64,000 nucleotides of DNA from Lactiplantibacillus paraplantarum (GTDB lineage: Bacteria > Bacillota > Bacilli > Lactobacillales > Lactobacillaceae). The notes below the pieces were generated by a model, which saw only the letters and a list, made by a program, of their open reading frames with translations, was not told where the DNA came from and did no database searches. The stretch is taken from NCBI RefSeq assembly GCF_003641145.1, contig NZ_CP032744.1, positions 1,426,001 through 1,490,000 on the forward strand, given 5' to 3'. Position 1 is the stretch's first letter; every line of letters starts with the position of its first letter. The position numbers were made by a program, and so were the translations under genes. Shown here piece after piece: positions 8,506-18,214 of this stretch.

Positions 8506-9284
8506 TACTAGATCAACTCGTTCAGGCAAGCCAACAACGGGTTCAGGCAGTGCCAGTTAGGGATCGTGCGAAGCGCATCCAACAAGCTCGAAAAATGACC
8601 ACACCCGTTTTATCATTTGAAGCAATGCTGGCCCAGCCGGGCTTACAGATAATTGGTGAAGTTAAGCGGGCGTCACCTTCTAAGGGGCTGATTGCGGCTG
8701 AGTTTGACTATTTACAGATTGCGCAAGACTATGTTGCTGCTGGGATCGATGCCATCTCGGTGTTGACCGAACCCCGGTATTTTAAAGGACAGTTGTCTTA
8801 CTTACAAACTATTGCGCAAACGGTCTCGGTACCCACACTACGTAAAGATTTCATTGTGGATGCAAGCCAGATTGCGAGTGCTCGTATTGCTGGTGCTAGT
8901 GCGGTTTTATTGATTGTTGCTATTTTAACACCGGTTCAACTGCAGACTTTCATTACGTTGGCTCATGAGCTGAATTTAAGTGCGTTAGTAGAAGTTCATA
9001 CAACGGCTGAGATTAAGCAAGCGGTGGCGGCTGGGGCCCGGATTATTGGCATTAACAATCGTAATTTGAAAGATTTTAGTGTCGATTTTGCAACGAGCTG
9101 CCAATTGCGGCAAGCAGTTCCGGCTGAGTGTTATGTGGTCGCCGAGTCTGGTATTCAAACGGCCACACAGGTTCAACAGTTGGCCGCTGCTGACTTTGAC
9201 GGCATGCTAGTTGGCGAAACGTTGATGCGTGCACCAGATAAAGGTCAAGCCGTCATGCAACTGCGGGCGGGGGTGCGTGGATGA
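8502..9284 (+). CDS. trpC: Indole-3-glycerol phosphate synthase
   Basis: The protein has 260 residues, a TIM barrel that closes the indole ring from the carboxyphenylamino-deoxyribulose phosphate. Family strings are IGEVKRASPSKG (catalytic Lys), LTEPRYFKG, LRKDFIVD, ALVEVHT, GINNRNL and VAESGI. The ATG overlaps the trpD stop as ATGA, so it is read by coupling in the trp operon. It is a monofunctional enzyme, separate from TrpF. All key residues seen are intact. Confidence 0.95.
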   Translation: MILDQLVQASQQRVQAVPVRDRAKRIQQARKMTTPVLSFEAMLAQPGLQIIGEVKRASPSKGLIAAEFDYLQIAQDYVAAGIDAISVLTEPRYFKGQLSYLQTIAQTVSVPTLRKDFIVDASQIASARIAGASAVLLIVAILTPVQLQTFITLAHELNLSALVEVHTTAEIKQAVAAGARIIGINNRNLKDFSVDFATSCQLRQAVPAECYVVAESGIQTATQVQQLAAADFDGMLVGETLMRAPDKGQAVMQLRAGVRG

Positions 9285-9913
9285 CTCAAATCAAAATTTG
9301 TGGCTTAATGCGACCAGCAGATGTCGTGATGGTTAATCGGGCACAACCGGATGCGATTGGAATGGTGTTTGCCCCTGGCCGGCGACGCCAAATCACAGTG
9401 GCGACTGCGCGCCAACTAGCCCAGCAGTTAGATTCGCGTATTCGGCGAGTCGGCGTGTTTACAACTAATCAATTATCGGAAATTTTAGCTCTCGTGCAAC
9501 AGCACATTATTCAGGTGGTCCAGCTACACGCTGCCGTCGATGATCCCCGGATTGCGTCCTTAATGGCCGCCCATGTGCCGGTGATTCAAGCGATGCCACC
9601 AGCGAATGCTACGCAATGTCAAGCGGATTACTTATTGTTGGATAATGCCCGTCCAGGTAGTGGACAGGTGTTGGATTGGAATCAATTACAATCACAGCGT
9701 CCCATCCGGCCGTTTATCTTGGCTGGTGGTTTAACACCGACGAATGTCGTAACGGCAATTAACAAGTTACACCCGGCAATGGTCGATGTGGCTAGTGGCG
9801 TCGAGACGGCCGGCAATAAGGACCGTGAAAAAATCGATCTGATGGTCCAACGGGCGCACCAAATGGGCGTATCAGCACCATTACTAACGAGAAATATGGA
9901 GGAATTAGCATGA
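9281..9913 (+). CDS. trpF: Phosphoribosylanthranilate isomerase
   Basis: The protein has 210 residues. It converts phosphoribosylanthranilate to the deoxyribulose form. It begins MTQIKICGL, with the catalytic Cys7 in KICGL, and shows [22 protein letters not shown] and [11 protein letters not shown], ending with the VDVASGVE phosphate-binding loop. The ATG overlaps the trpC stop (ATGA), and its own stop overlaps trpB. It looks complete. Confidence 0.94.
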   Translation: MTQIKICGLMRPADVVMVNRAQPDAIGMVFAPGRRRQITVATARQLAQQLDSRIRRVGVFTTNQLSEILALVQQHIIQVVQLHAAVDDPRIASLMAAHVPVIQAMPPANATQCQADYLLLDNARPGSGQVLDWNQLQSQRPIRPFILAGGLTPTNVVTAINKLHPAMVDVASGVETAGNKDREKIDLMVQRAHQMGVSAPLLTRNMEELA

Positions 9914-11109
9914 TTAAAAATCAATCACAAGCAGGTCGTTACGGCGACTTTGGGGGTCAGTACGTTCCAGAAACCTTAATGACCGAGCTACAGCGTCTGG
10001 ACCGTGCCTTTCAACATTACCGGCAGGATGCGCAGTTTCAAGCAGAGTTGACTGACTTATTGAATAACTATGCGAACCGACCATCGTTGTTGTACCATGC
10101 ACAACGGTTATCAGATCAATTAGGTGGTGCCCAGATTTATTTTAAACGTGAGGACTTGAACCATACGGGCGCCCACAAGATTAATAATGTCTTGGGACAG
10201 GCACTACTGGCAAAAAAGATGGGCAAGAAACGGCTGATTGCTGAAACTGGGGCCGGTCAGCATGGGGTGGCAACTGCGACCATCGCGGCGCTGTTCGGGA
10301 TGGAATGTGAGGTCTTCATGGGTAAGGAAGATACGGATCGCCAAGCCCTGAATGTTTATCGGATGCAACTATTAGGGGCCAAGGTCCATCCGGTCACGAC
10401 TGGATCGATGGTACTGAAAGACGCGATTAACGCGGCCTTGCAAGAATGGACGCAACGTTGTGATGATACGGCTTATATTATGGGGTCGGCGACGGGGCCA
10501 CACCCATTTCCAATGATGGTGCATGAGTTCCAGAGTGTTATCAGTGTTGAGGCGCGACAGCAGATTCTTGACCAAACGGGCCATTTGCCGGATGCAGTCG
10601 TGGCTTGTGTTGGTGGTGGTAGCAACGCCATTGGCAGTTTTGCAGCGTTTCTTGATGACTCATCCGTTCAGTTGATTGGTTGCGAGGCAGCTGGCAAGGG
10701 CGTTCAAACGCCGTTGACGGCCGCGACGATCGAGCGTGGCCGAACTGGCATCTTCCATGGTATGAAATCACTATTTTTACAAGATGCGGCGGGACAAATT
10801 GCCCCGGTTTATTCGATCTCAGCCGGACTTGATTATCCGGGTGTCGGACCGGAGCACGCCTATCTAGCTATAAGTGGTCGGGCCCAATATGTGGGGATCA
10901 CCGATGATCAAGCAGTGCAGGCGTTTGAGCTGATCGCCAAAGTGGAAGGGGTAATCTGTGCGATTGAGAGTGCCCATGCGGTGGCCTACGTGCAACAATT
11001 AGCACCAACCATGCGTCGTGATCAAACCATTATTTGTACGCTGTCCGGTCGTGGTGATAAAGATGTGGCGGCCATTGCTAAGTATCGGGGGGTGACGATT
11101 GATGACTGA
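9910..11109 (+). CDS. trpB: Tryptophan synthase beta chain
   Basis: The protein has 399 residues. This PLP enzyme condenses indole with serine. The PLP lysine is K90 in [13 protein letters not shown]. The cofactor phosphate loop GGGSNAIG and the C-terminal [10 protein letters not shown] are present, as is the N-terminal [15 protein letters not shown]. The ATG overlaps the trpF stop, and a GGAGG lies about five bases before it (9899-9903). It pairs with TrpA, encoded directly behind it. Confidence 0.96.
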   Translation: MIKNQSQAGRYGDFGGQYVPETLMTELQRLDRAFQHYRQDAQFQAELTDLLNNYANRPSLLYHAQRLSDQLGGAQIYFKREDLNHTGAHKINNVLGQALLAKKMGKKRLIAETGAGQHGVATATIAALFGMECEVFMGKEDTDRQALNVYRMQLLGAKVHPVTTGSMVLKDAINAALQEWTQRCDDTAYIMGSATGPHPFPMMVHEFQSVISVEARQQILDQTGHLPDAVVACVGGGSNAIGSFAAFLDDSSVQLIGCEAAGKGVQTPLTAATIERGRTGIFHGMKSLFLQDAAGQIAPVYSISAGLDYPGVGPEHAYLAISGRAQYVGITDDQAVQAFELIAKVEGVICAIESAHAVAYVQQLAPTMRRDQTIICTLSGRGDKDVAAIAKYRGVTIDD

Positions 11110-11896
11110 TCTAACAACAATTTTTCAAGATCATAAGGCGTTTATTGCCTTTGTTGTGGCTGGTGATCCTAATTTTGCAGCAACGGTCACCCAGGTAGTC
11201 GCGTTAGCGGAAGCGGGCTGTGACCTCGTTGAGATTGGCATTCCGTTTTCGGACCCCGTGGCTGATGGGCCCGAAATTCAGGCTGCTGACTTACGCGCTT
11301 TTGACCAACACATCACCCCCCAACGGGTTTTTGAATTGGTCGCGGCAATTCGAGAAAAAACGGCCGTTCCACTCGTGTTTTTAACTTATGCGAATATTGT
11401 TTATCAGTTCGGCTATGCCGACTTTGCGCAACGGTGCCAAAAGTTAAATGTGGCTGGCTTGATTATTCCCGATTTGCCACTAGAGGAGTCTGGTGAGCTC
11501 CGGCCAACTTTAGACCAGTATGGTATCGCTTTGATCCCGTTGATTGCGCCGACGAGTGATGACGCACGTATCGCCGCGATTGCCCACCAGGCACGAGGCT
11601 TTATCTACGTCGTGTCATCGTTAGGTGTAACTGGAACCCGTCAGCACATTACGACTGATTTAGCGACGTTGGTGGCGAAGATTCGTCATGCGACCACGTT
11701 ACCTGTCGCGATTGGTTTTGGTATCCATGAGCCAGCGCAAGCCCAAGCCATGGCACAAGTTGCTGATGGGGTCATCGTTGGTAGTGCGGTCGTGCATTTG
11801 ATTGCGACACATCAACCAGCGACGGCAGTGCTAACTGATTATACGCGACGGATGCGCCGCGCATTGGATGGTCATACCGCCGATACGGTTGATTGA
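11102..11896 (+). CDS. trpA: Tryptophan synthase alpha chain
   Basis: The protein has 264 residues and releases indole from indole-glycerol phosphate for TrpB. The catalytic Glu is in [15 protein letters not shown] and the catalytic Asp in IIPDLPLEE; the phosphate-binding strings [15 protein letters not shown] and IGFGI are present. ATG 11102 overlaps the trpB stop and is preferred to the TTG at 11099 that opens the frame. It is the last trp gene. No clear terminator follows, so transcription may continue into the hydrolase gene at 12060. Confidence 0.95.
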   Translation: MTDLTTIFQDHKAFIAFVVAGDPNFAATVTQVVALAEAGCDLVEIGIPFSDPVADGPEIQAADLRAFDQHITPQRVFELVAAIREKTAVPLVFLTYANIVYQFGYADFAQRCQKLNVAGLIIPDLPLEESGELRPTLDQYGIALIPLIAPTSDDARIAAIAHQARGFIYVVSSLGVTGTRQHITTDLATLVAKIRHATTLPVAIGFGIHEPAQAQAMAQVADGVIVGSAVVHLIATHQPATAVLTDYTRRMRRALDGHTADTVD

Positions 11897-12059
11897 ACTT
11901 GAGTGCTATGATGTTGTTGTGATTTTTACCGGTGACTTCAATTAAACGCTGGGAAACGTTAGGATAATGTGCTAGGCTGAAAACAGTTTACTGAATTTTG
12001 AGGACGTTGATGATAACGGTTGACGCTAACTAAACCAGTTAATTTAAGGAGGCTTCCAC

Positions 12060-12560
12060 ATGGCTGATGTATTGATTATTATTGATATGCAAATTGGCGT
12101 CTGTTGCGGCCCGCAACCCGTTGCCAATCTGACGACTGTAATGTCGGGAATCCAACAGCGCATTGCAAAGTATCGGTCACAAAATAAGCCGATTGTGTTT
12201 GTTCAACATCACGATGCGGATTTGGTTACCGGTTCGACCGATTGGCAGATTATGCCAGCGCTGCCAATTGAAGCCACTGACATAGTAGTTCACAAAACGC
12301 ACGCTAATGCTTTTTATCAGACGGATTTACAAGCCCAATTAACGATGCTTGGGTGCCAATCGCTTGAAATCTGTGGTGCTCAAGTCGAATTTTGCGTTGA
12401 TACGACGATCAAGATGGCACACGGTTTGGGCTACCAACTTAAAATGGTGCGGGGACTGACTACGACGACGGCTAATCCGATGATGAGTGCCCAACAAACC
12501 ATTGATTTTTATCAGGACCGGATTTGGAACCACCGTTTTTTGACCTTGGTGACGGCGTAA
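12060..12560 (+). CDS. Isochorismatase-family cysteine hydrolase
   Basis: The protein has 166 residues. The triad typical of this family is visible: D9 (LIIIDMQ), K79 (VVHKTHANAF) and C112 (CGAQVEFCVD), with the cis-peptide region CGAQVE. AAGGAGG stands seven bases before the ATG. Members hydrolyse small amides such as nicotinamide; the substrate here is not indicated. It stands 160 bases after trpA and before a strong terminator, so it is alone or a late member of the trp transcript. Confidence 0.82.
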   Translation: MADVLIIIDMQIGVCCGPQPVANLTTVMSGIQQRIAKYRSQNKPIVFVQHHDADLVTGSTDWQIMPALPIEATDIVVHKTHANAFYQTDLQAQLTMLGCQSLEICGAQVEFCVDTTIKMAHGLGYQLKMVRGLTTTTANPMMSAQQTIDFYQDRIWNHRFLTLVTA

Positions 12561-12619
12561 AGGGCGACTGGTAATTTGCGAGATGGATAGGGTATGAAGT
12601 GATTTTTTAATCTAAGCAT

Positions 12620-12655
12620 CAAAAAGCAGCAGGCTTAACGACCTACTGCTTTTTG
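12620..12655 (+). terminator. Rho-independent terminator
   Basis: A stem-loop CAAAAAGCAG...CTGCTTTTTG with an internal AGG/CCT extension. It can serve the plus-strand hydrolase and, by symmetry, the minus-strand MerR gene. Confidence 0.75.
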
Positions 12656-12772
12656 AGTGCAAAGAGGTGTATTGAGTATTTAAAATGATTTAAATCATTT
12701 TAAATCATAAGTTGAAATTCAACATGATTTTATGCTAATGAATGCGGTTTCGATTCAATGATTAATCTGCAA

Positions 12773-13243
12773 CTAATCCGCTGTAAAATTATGTTGGGCT
12801 GCCAACTGATGCTTAACGCGCCGCATTTTCTCAGGCAACTCATCATCGGCCAACGTATCATGCACAGCACAAGTTCCTGCATCGTCAGCAACTTGGTAGT
12901 ACCAACATTTATAATCAACGACGTCTAGTGTCGCTTGCAATTCCGCCAATTGTTTTTGTAACGCGGTGCGTCGTTCTTGAAACATCGCCCGCCGTTTTGA
13001 GATGGTGGCGTCACCGGCCATAGTCCAGTCAACAAACGTTTTAATTTCTTTGATGGTTAGACCCGCATTTTTTAAACATTTAATGAGATAGATAAATTCT
13101 AAATCAGATTCCTTAAATAATCTTGTACCGATCTTATTGGAACTGCGCGTGACAAAATCAAAGAGCCCTTCCTTGGCGTAATAGCGCAATGTGTACGTGG
13201 TGAGGCCGGTTCGTTTGGCGACATCGTGAATGGTTAAATACAT
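12773..13243 (-). CDS. MerR-family regulator (AdhR/NmlR-like)
   Basis: The protein has 156 residues. The winged-helix domain reads YLTIHDVAKRTGLTTYTLRYYAKEGLF (residues 2-28), followed by the RLFKESDLEFIYLIKCLKNAG wing and a long coiled coil at about residues 80-120. It contains Cys residues in IKCLKNAG, YKCWYYQ and GTCAVH. Related AdhR/NmlR proteins sense aldehydes through Cys; that role is inferred. It diverges from an alcohol dehydrogenase gene, and a MerR-type promoter with a 19-base spacer lies between them. Confidence 0.85.
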   Translation of the reverse strand: MYLTIHDVAKRTGLTTYTLRYYAKEGLFDFVTRSSNKIGTRLFKESDLEFIYLIKCLKNAGLTIKEIKTFVDWTMAGDATISKRRAMFQERRTALQKQLAELQATLDVVDYKCWYYQVADDAGTCAVHDTLADDELPEKMRRVKHQLAAQHNFTAD

Positions 13244-13270
13244 CGGTAAGCTCCTTTTTCTAGAAAATTC

Positions 13271-13301
13271 TTGACTGATAGTTAACTATCAAGTCTAGAA
13301 T
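13271..13301 (+). promoter_or_regulatory. MerR-type promoter and operator of the alcohol dehydrogenase
   Basis: TTGACT (13271-13276) and TAGAAT (13296-13301) are separated by exactly 19 bases, the over-long spacing that MerR proteins correct by twisting DNA. The spacer holds a perfect 14-bp palindrome, GATAGTTAACTATC (13277-13290). It points toward the dehydrogenase. Confidence 0.8.
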
Positions 13302-13437
13302 TAAATATATGAGTGATCATATTATTTGTCAATGACCGGCTTGGCTGGTGCAATTACTAGTCGTGGTACGTATAACCTTGTTATAATTAAGGTGTGTTAT
13401 TGACTTTCAATATTATTATTTTAATTTATGAAGGGAA

Positions 13438-13470
13438 CGACCGCTGACGAGTTCGTCATTTTAGCGGCCA
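13438..13470 (+). other. Hairpin in the dehydrogenase 5' leader
   Basis: ACCGCT...AGCGG with an inner TGACGA/TCGTCA stem ends just before the AAAGGTG ribosome binding site of the dehydrogenase. It could affect translation; function is unknown. Confidence 0.45.
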
Positions 13471-13482
13471 AAGGTGATTAGT

Positions 13483-14526
13483 ATGAAATCAACAATTTTT
13501 GAAGAAGCTGGGCGCGTCTCTGTTCAGGAAGTTGCCAAACCAACGTTGCAAGCTGATGACGATGTCATTGTGCGGATTGTCCGGACCTGCGTTTGTGGCT
13601 CTGACTTGTGGGCCTACGCACATGGCGATAATAAAGATGCACACTCGACCAATGATGGTCACGAAGCCATCGGGATCGTTGAAGCAATTGGTTCCGAAAT
13701 TACGACGGTCAAACCAGGCGATTTTGTCATCACACCATTTACGCACGGTTGTGGTAAATGTGCAGCTTGTTTAGCTGGCTTTGATGGTACTTGTGATCGG
13801 CATCCAGGCCATACAAATTGGTCTAATGGTTTCCAAGCAGAATACATTCGCTTCACTTATGGCAACTGGGCACTAGTCAAAATTCCTGGCCAACCTGGTG
13901 ATTATACGGAAGGCATGCTCAAGTCACTGCTGACGTTGGCCGACGTGATGCCAACGGGTTATCACGCGGCACGGTGTGCGAATGTCCAAAAGGGTGACAA
14001 AGTGGTCGTTATCGGGGATGGCGCAGTTGGTCAATGTGCCGTGATTGCGGCTAAGTTGCGCGGGGCCTCCCAAATCGTTTTGATGAGCCGTCATGAGGAC
14101 CGCCAACAAATGGCACTTGAATCTGGCGCGACCGCGGTCGTTGCTGAACGTGGTGAAGAAGGCATCGCTAAAGTACGTGAAATTCTCGGTGGTGGCGCTG
14201 ACGCGGCGTTAGAATGTGTTGGGACCGAAGCAGCCATTGACCAAGCCTTAGGTGTTTTACACAATGGTGGCCGCGTGGGCTACGTTGGGGTACCGCATTA
14301 TAACAACCGGCCGCTTGGATCAACCTTTGCCCAAAATATTGCGGTTGCAGGTGGTTCGGCTTCCGTCACGACTTATGACAAACAGTTCTTACTCAAAGCC
14401 GTCTTAGATGGTAATATTAATCCGGGCCGGGTATTTACGCAAACCTACCCATTAGCCGACATTAATCAAGCTTACCAGGATATGCAAAATCGCAAGACCA
14501 TCAAAGCGATGGTTGTGATTGACTAA
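13483..14526 (+). CDS. Zinc-dependent alcohol dehydrogenase, MDR family
   Basis: The protein has 347 residues. The catalytic-zinc ligands are in CVCGSDLW and NDGHEAIG; the structural-zinc lobe is CGKCAACLAGFDGTC. The Rossmann motif is VVIGDGAVGQ near residue 170. ATG 13483, seven bases after AAAGGTG, is preferred to the GTG at 13474. It oxidises or reduces alcohols/aldehydes with NAD(P), substrate not known. Its placement behind a MerR-type promoter suggests induction by an aldehyde or electrophile. A terminator follows. Confidence 0.88.
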   Translation: MKSTIFEEAGRVSVQEVAKPTLQADDDVIVRIVRTCVCGSDLWAYAHGDNKDAHSTNDGHEAIGIVEAIGSEITTVKPGDFVITPFTHGCGKCAACLAGFDGTCDRHPGHTNWSNGFQAEYIRFTYGNWALVKIPGQPGDYTEGMLKSLLTLADVMPTGYHAARCANVQKGDKVVVIGDGAVGQCAVIAAKLRGASQIVLMSRHEDRQQMALESGATAVVAERGEEGIAKVREILGGGADAALECVGTEAAIDQALGVLHNGGRVGYVGVPHYNNRPLGSTFAQNIAVAGGSASVTTYDKQFLLKAVLDGNINPGRVFTQTYPLADINQAYQDMQNRKTIKAMVVID

Positions 14527-14571
14527 CTGCTAGTGTCAGTAGTTGCTTGAAGATTGAAATGCGAATAAATC

Positions 14572-14619
14572 AAAAAGTCGCCTCAGCGCAAATTAATTTG
14601 TGCTAAAGCGACTTTTTTA
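14572..14619 (+). terminator. Rho-independent terminator
   Basis: AAAAAGTCGC pairs with GCGACTTTTT around an inner imperfect stem and ends in six Ts, closing the dehydrogenase transcript. Confidence 0.85.
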
Positions 14620-14835
14620 GTTTGTAGCACCTAGTATTGGATTGCCGTGTTAGGTTAGCCGACATGTTTGTATTAGGCAGATGAGCGCCGTGAATAGATT
14701 TTAGCTCTGAAACTTTAAGATGTTTAATTCGTATTTGGGGGTGATTGCTTTGATAGGTAACCGTTCAAAAAAACGCACTTTACTATCTGTCACGCAGTCA
14801 ACTTGCTATACTGAATCAAAAATGAGGTGAGTGCA

Positions 14836-15192
14836 ATGCGCGTCTTTACTTGGATCGTGCGAGCAATTGCAGGTACTGCCGTTTTGATGTGTGTCATTAT
14901 GATTGGCTTGGCGCCCCAAACGGTCGTGACACATTTTAATCATGCGGGCTTGGCTGATTCGTTTGGTAGTGGCTGGTGGTTAGTGATGTTACCATTATTA
15001 GTTGTGGTCATGGGTGAAGTCATTATTAAACTGGCACGGCAAAAACGACGCAAATTAGGACTTTTGCAACTACCAACACTGACGGTCTTTGAAGGCCAAT
15101 GTTTAGGTGTCATGGTGAGTTTTAGCGTCCTATTGTGGCTATTAATGCAGTCAGAAGTCCAAGGTCGTTTAGTTAGTGGGATGGTTGGCTGA
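14836..15192 (+). CDS. Small membrane protein with DUF1648-like segment
   Basis: The protein has 118 residues with an N-terminal hydrophobic segment (residues about 4-28) and two more later (about 48-62 and 92-110). Between the first two, VVTHFNHAGLADSFGS resembles the DUF1648/SdpI-type string (HFN-x-x-G-x-x-D). ATG 14836 follows GAGGTGA by five bases; the GTG at 14827 overlaps that site and is rejected. No function is assigned; SdpI relatives act in immunity or signalling, but this is only a partial resemblance. It is monocistronic with its own terminator. Confidence 0.65.
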   Translation: MRVFTWIVRAIAGTAVLMCVIMIGLAPQTVVTHFNHAGLADSFGSGWWLVMLPLLVVVMGEVIIKLARQKRRKLGLLQLPTLTVFEGQCLGVMVSFSVLLWLLMQSEVQGRLVSGMVG

Positions 15193-15231
15193 TGGTTATT
15201 AGAGTGATAAATCGTCATTACTACAGTATAC

Positions 15232-15267
15232 GAATTCGCTTGAAGTTAATTTCAAGCGAATTCTTTT
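15232..15267 (+). terminator. Rho-independent terminator
   Basis: A perfect 13-bp stem GAATTCGCTTGAA/TTCAAGCGAATTC ends in TTTT. Confidence 0.85.
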
Positions 15268-15371
15268 GACTGCTATTTTTTCAATACTTGCCCCGTGACG
15301 TGTTTGTAGGCTGTTGGCGGCCGGATCATTAGCTACCTGAACTGATTTTACAATTGATCGCTAGTTGTCAA

Positions 15372-15405
15372 TCATCATAAAATATGGCACGTAATGTTAT
15401 GATGA
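15372..15405. repeat. Inverted repeat upstream of the SDR gene
   Basis: Nine-base arms TCATCATAA and TTATGATGA are separated by 16 bases, about 80 bases before the SDR start. This could be an operator, possibly for the AraC-type regulator encoded downstream. Confidence 0.4.
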
Positions 15406-15482
15406 TGACGTGATAAATCATTAAGCTGTTGCAACTTTCTATGTAAACTATTGGTATTGATAAAACATAGGAGGTCATTGAG

Positions 15483-16295
15483 ATGGCAGTTATTTTAATT
15501 ACGGGTGCAAGCAGCGGGATTGGGTTTCAGACGGCGAAGGACTTGGCTCAGCAAGATCATATTGTTTATGGTGCTGCACGCCGACTAGATAAACTTGAAG
15601 CGTTGGTACCATACGGCGTCAAACCATTGTCACTAGATATTACCAGTGAAGATTCAATTAGTCAGGCCGTAGCAACCTTAATTGCCAATGAAGGTCGCAT
15701 TGATATTTTGATCAACAATGCGGGTTATGGTTCATACGGTGCCGTGGAGGATGTTTCAATTGATGAAGCCAAGCAACAATTTGAGGTTAATTTATTTGGG
15801 ATGGCGCGGCTAACACAATTAGTTTTACCATACATGCGTGCGCAACATCATGGGCGCATTATCAATACGTCGTCGATGGGCGGTCGGCTGGTGAGTTACA
15901 TGGGCGCATGGTATCATGCTACTAAGTATGCGGTCGAAGCGTTTAGTGATGCATTACGAATGGAAACGAAGGATTTTGGTATCAAGGTTGCAATCATCGA
16001 ACCTGGTGGGATTAAAACCAACTGGGGATTTATTGCTGCAGACCATCTAGAAGACTCAGCACGTCATAGTGCGTATCAAACACAGGCGACAAAAGCTGCC
16101 ACTGGTATGCGCCAGCAATATTCGTCGCGAATGATGTCTGATCCTAAGATTATCGCTAAAGCAATCTCTAAGGCGGTCAATCAGCGGCGACCACGGGCAC
16201 GTTATCTTATCGGTTTTGGTGCAAAACCGCTAGTACTTGCCAAGCTGATTTTACCGACACGCGTTTTTGATTTTATCATGATGCATGTCAGTTAG
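15483..16295 (+). CDS. Short-chain dehydrogenase/reductase
   Basis: The protein has 270 residues. The nucleotide-binding motif TGASSGIG (residues 7-14), NNAGYGSYG, the catalytic Ser in INTSSMGG and the YHATK active-site motif are intact, so an NAD(P)-dependent classical SDR is clear. ATG 15483 follows AGGAGG. The substrate is unknown. An AraC-type regulator starts 14 bases after the stop, so the pair is one transcription unit. Confidence 0.88.
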   Translation: MAVILITGASSGIGFQTAKDLAQQDHIVYGAARRLDKLEALVPYGVKPLSLDITSEDSISQAVATLIANEGRIDILINNAGYGSYGAVEDVSIDEAKQQFEVNLFGMARLTQLVLPYMRAQHHGRIINTSSMGGRLVSYMGAWYHATKYAVEAFSDALRMETKDFGIKVAIIEPGGIKTNWGFIAADHLEDSARHSAYQTQATKAATGMRQQYSSRMMSDPKIIAKAISKAVNQRRPRARYLIGFGAKPLVLAKLILPTRVFDFIMMHVS

Positions 16296-16309
16296 TGGGA
16301 GTGATTAGT

Positions 16310-17296
16310 GTGAAAATTATGGTTTCTGAACAGTTTCAACGTTTTATGAAAAGTCTTGATGTTGATTTAAACAGCCTGCTTGAAGCTGCCGGCGTTAATA
16401 AGGTCGTTTGGCAAGAACAATTGACACTTTCTGATGTCGAGTATTGGCAATTAATGAACGAGTTTGATAATCAACTAACGGATGAAATGATTCTTGGCCT
16501 AGGCAATATTACTAATATTAATACGTTTATGCCGTCCTTTTTCGCGGCATTAGCTGCTAAGAATGGTGAACAAGCGATTGAACGCATGGCGACCTATAAA
16601 TCATTGATAGGTCCGGTTCATTTGAAAATAGTCACTAAGTCAGATGTTGTTAATATCCATATTGTGGGAAATAGTCTTGGCATCGAATTGCCGCGCTTCA
16701 CGGTTATGACGGAACAATTGTTGTTAATCAGTTTATTACGGGTGGGCACGGGAAAACCAATTAAACCGACTGCGATTGGTAGCAAATATCAATACGGCGC
16801 TCAGATTGATGACGTGATCGGCACTCGGTCCCAACGACTGACCGATAATTGTGTTCAGTTTCAAGTCGCGGATTTACAGCGGGCGTTTATCTCGGCTAAT
16901 AATTCAATGTGGACATTTTTACAACCGGGACTAGATCAACAGAAGCTGGTCATTGAACGCGACCAATCATTGCTTGGAACTGTCCAAGCGCTACTGTTGA
17001 AGAAAATCCCTAGTGGCTCCTTTTCAATTGATGAGGTGGCAGCAAGTTTGAATCTCAGTAAACGAACGCTACAACGAAATCTTGGGGCTTTAGGAACAAC
17101 CTTTAATGACGAGGTCCAAATTGCTCGCCAGACTTTGGTGGTGCCATTGATGAAAGATCAAGCGCTTAGTCTGATTGAAATCAGTTATTTATTAGGGTAT
17201 GCAGATCCAGAATCATTCTCACGGGCTTTCAAAAAATGGTTCCAGCAAAGTCCATCTATTTATCGGCAACAATTGTCGGGAAGGCTCAAAAACTAA
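16310..17296 (+). CDS. AraC-family transcriptional regulator
   Basis: The protein has 328 residues from GTG 16310, set by GGGAGTGA six bases upstream. The C-terminal 85 residues form two HTH units: IDEVAASLNLSKRTLQRNL and then LIEISYLLGYADPESFSRAF, with the family-typical FKKWFQQSP end. The N-terminal 200 residues match the general shape of the arabinose-binding-like domain of OruR/ArgR-type AraC proteins; no ligand can be named. It follows the SDR gene and may control it. Confidence 0.85.
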   Translation: MKIMVSEQFQRFMKSLDVDLNSLLEAAGVNKVVWQEQLTLSDVEYWQLMNEFDNQLTDEMILGLGNITNINTFMPSFFAALAAKNGEQAIERMATYKSLIGPVHLKIVTKSDVVNIHIVGNSLGIELPRFTVMTEQLLLISLLRVGTGKPIKPTAIGSKYQYGAQIDDVIGTRSQRLTDNCVQFQVADLQRAFISANNSMWTFLQPGLDQQKLVIERDQSLLGTVQALLLKKIPSGSFSIDEVAASLNLSKRTLQRNLGALGTTFNDEVQIARQTLVVPLMKDQALSLIEISYLLGYADPESFSRAFKKWFQQSPSIYRQQLSGRLKN

Positions 17297-17389
17297 CTGG
17301 TGGTGCCACCTAGATTGAAAATTAACGGGGATTAAAGCAGATGTACGCGATGAACTTAGGCTGAGAAGCGATTTGAAAATCAATCGGTA

Positions 17390-17439
17390 AAAAACAATTG
17401 TGTTTAAGAATGCATGTTCTTAGGCACAATTGTTTTTTT
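17390..17439 (+). terminator. Rho-independent terminator
   Basis: A long stem AAAACAATTGTG...CACAATTGTTTT with inner TTAAGAA/TTCTTA pairing and a T run closes the SDR-AraC unit. Confidence 0.85.
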
Positions 17440-17760
17440 GCATACTTCAAGTTTGTGCCAAGCGGGAATTAATGTATTTATCATTGCCAACTGAAATCAG
17501 AAATAGGAAAAAACTTGATTATAAACTTTATAGTCAAATCGCTAACCTGCGCGGGTTCGTCAGCGGATTACGGCTCCCAAAAATGACCAACAAGAAATTA
17601 TTCGCAAAAAAATAAAGGTGGGATAAGGCTTATTTTATCGGGATTTAAGAGGTTGAAAAAGTGACATACTATGAATTAATCTACTGAAATCAATTGACAA
17701 GGATTGGCCAGACGATTAACTTAATGCCATTCCCAAACGCCGTGAAAGGAGCGACTAATT
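17440..17760. other. Leader/promoter region of the fab operon
   Basis: No supported gene lies here. The 61-codon frame around 17430-17615 begins inside the terminator and has no ribosome binding site. A TTGACA at 17694-17699 with a weak TAACTT 17 bases later is the best promoter candidate for the fab operon. No FabT-like palindrome was recognised by eye. Confidence 0.45.
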
Positions 17761-18204
17761 ATGAGCGTGTTAGAAGCAAGTGAAATTATGCAATTAATTC
17801 CCAACCGGTACCCAATCTTATTCATGGACCGGGTGGACGAACTAAATCCGGGTGAGTCAATCGTGGTGACGAAAAATGTCACCATCAACGAGTCATTTTT
17901 CCAAGGACACTTTCCCGGTAACCCGGTTATGCCGGGCGTATTGATTATTGAAGCTTTGGCGCAGGCCGCGTCGATTCTGATTTTGAAATCTGAAAAGTTT
18001 GCTGGTAAGACGGCTTATCTTGGTGCTATCAAAGATGCTAAGTTCCGTAAGATTGTCCGTCCCGGAGATGTCTTAAAGTTGCATGTCCAGATGGTCAAGC
18101 AACGGTCGAATATGGGAACGGTCAGTTGTCAAGCAATGGTCAATGACAAGGCCGCCTGCACAACTGATTTAACTTTTATCGTTGGTGCAACGGATTCAAA
18201 ATAG
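17761..18204 (+). CDS. fabZ: 3-hydroxyacyl-ACP dehydratase FabZ
   Basis: The protein has 147 residues, a hotdog-fold dehydratase acting on 3-hydroxyacyl-ACP in fatty acid elongation. Catalytic His50 and Glu64 are both present in GHFPGNPVMPGVLIIEALAQ. ATG 17761 follows GAAAGGAGCG. It is the first gene of a 12-13 gene operon for fatty acid synthesis. A second FabZ-like protein in the same operon lacks the His, so this copy is expected to carry the dehydratase activity. Confidence 0.95.
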   Translation: MSVLEASEIMQLIPNRYPILFMDRVDELNPGESIVVTKNVTINESFFQGHFPGNPVMPGVLIIEALAQAASILILKSEKFAGKTAYLGAIKDAKFRKIVRPGDVLKLHVQMVKQRSNMGTVSCQAMVNDKAACTTDLTFIVGATDSK

Positions 18205-18214
18205 AAAGGTGGTA

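Noticed and set aside
17430..17615. 61-codon frame before the fab operon
   Set aside because: It begins inside the terminator stem, lacks a ribosome binding site and resembles no protein.
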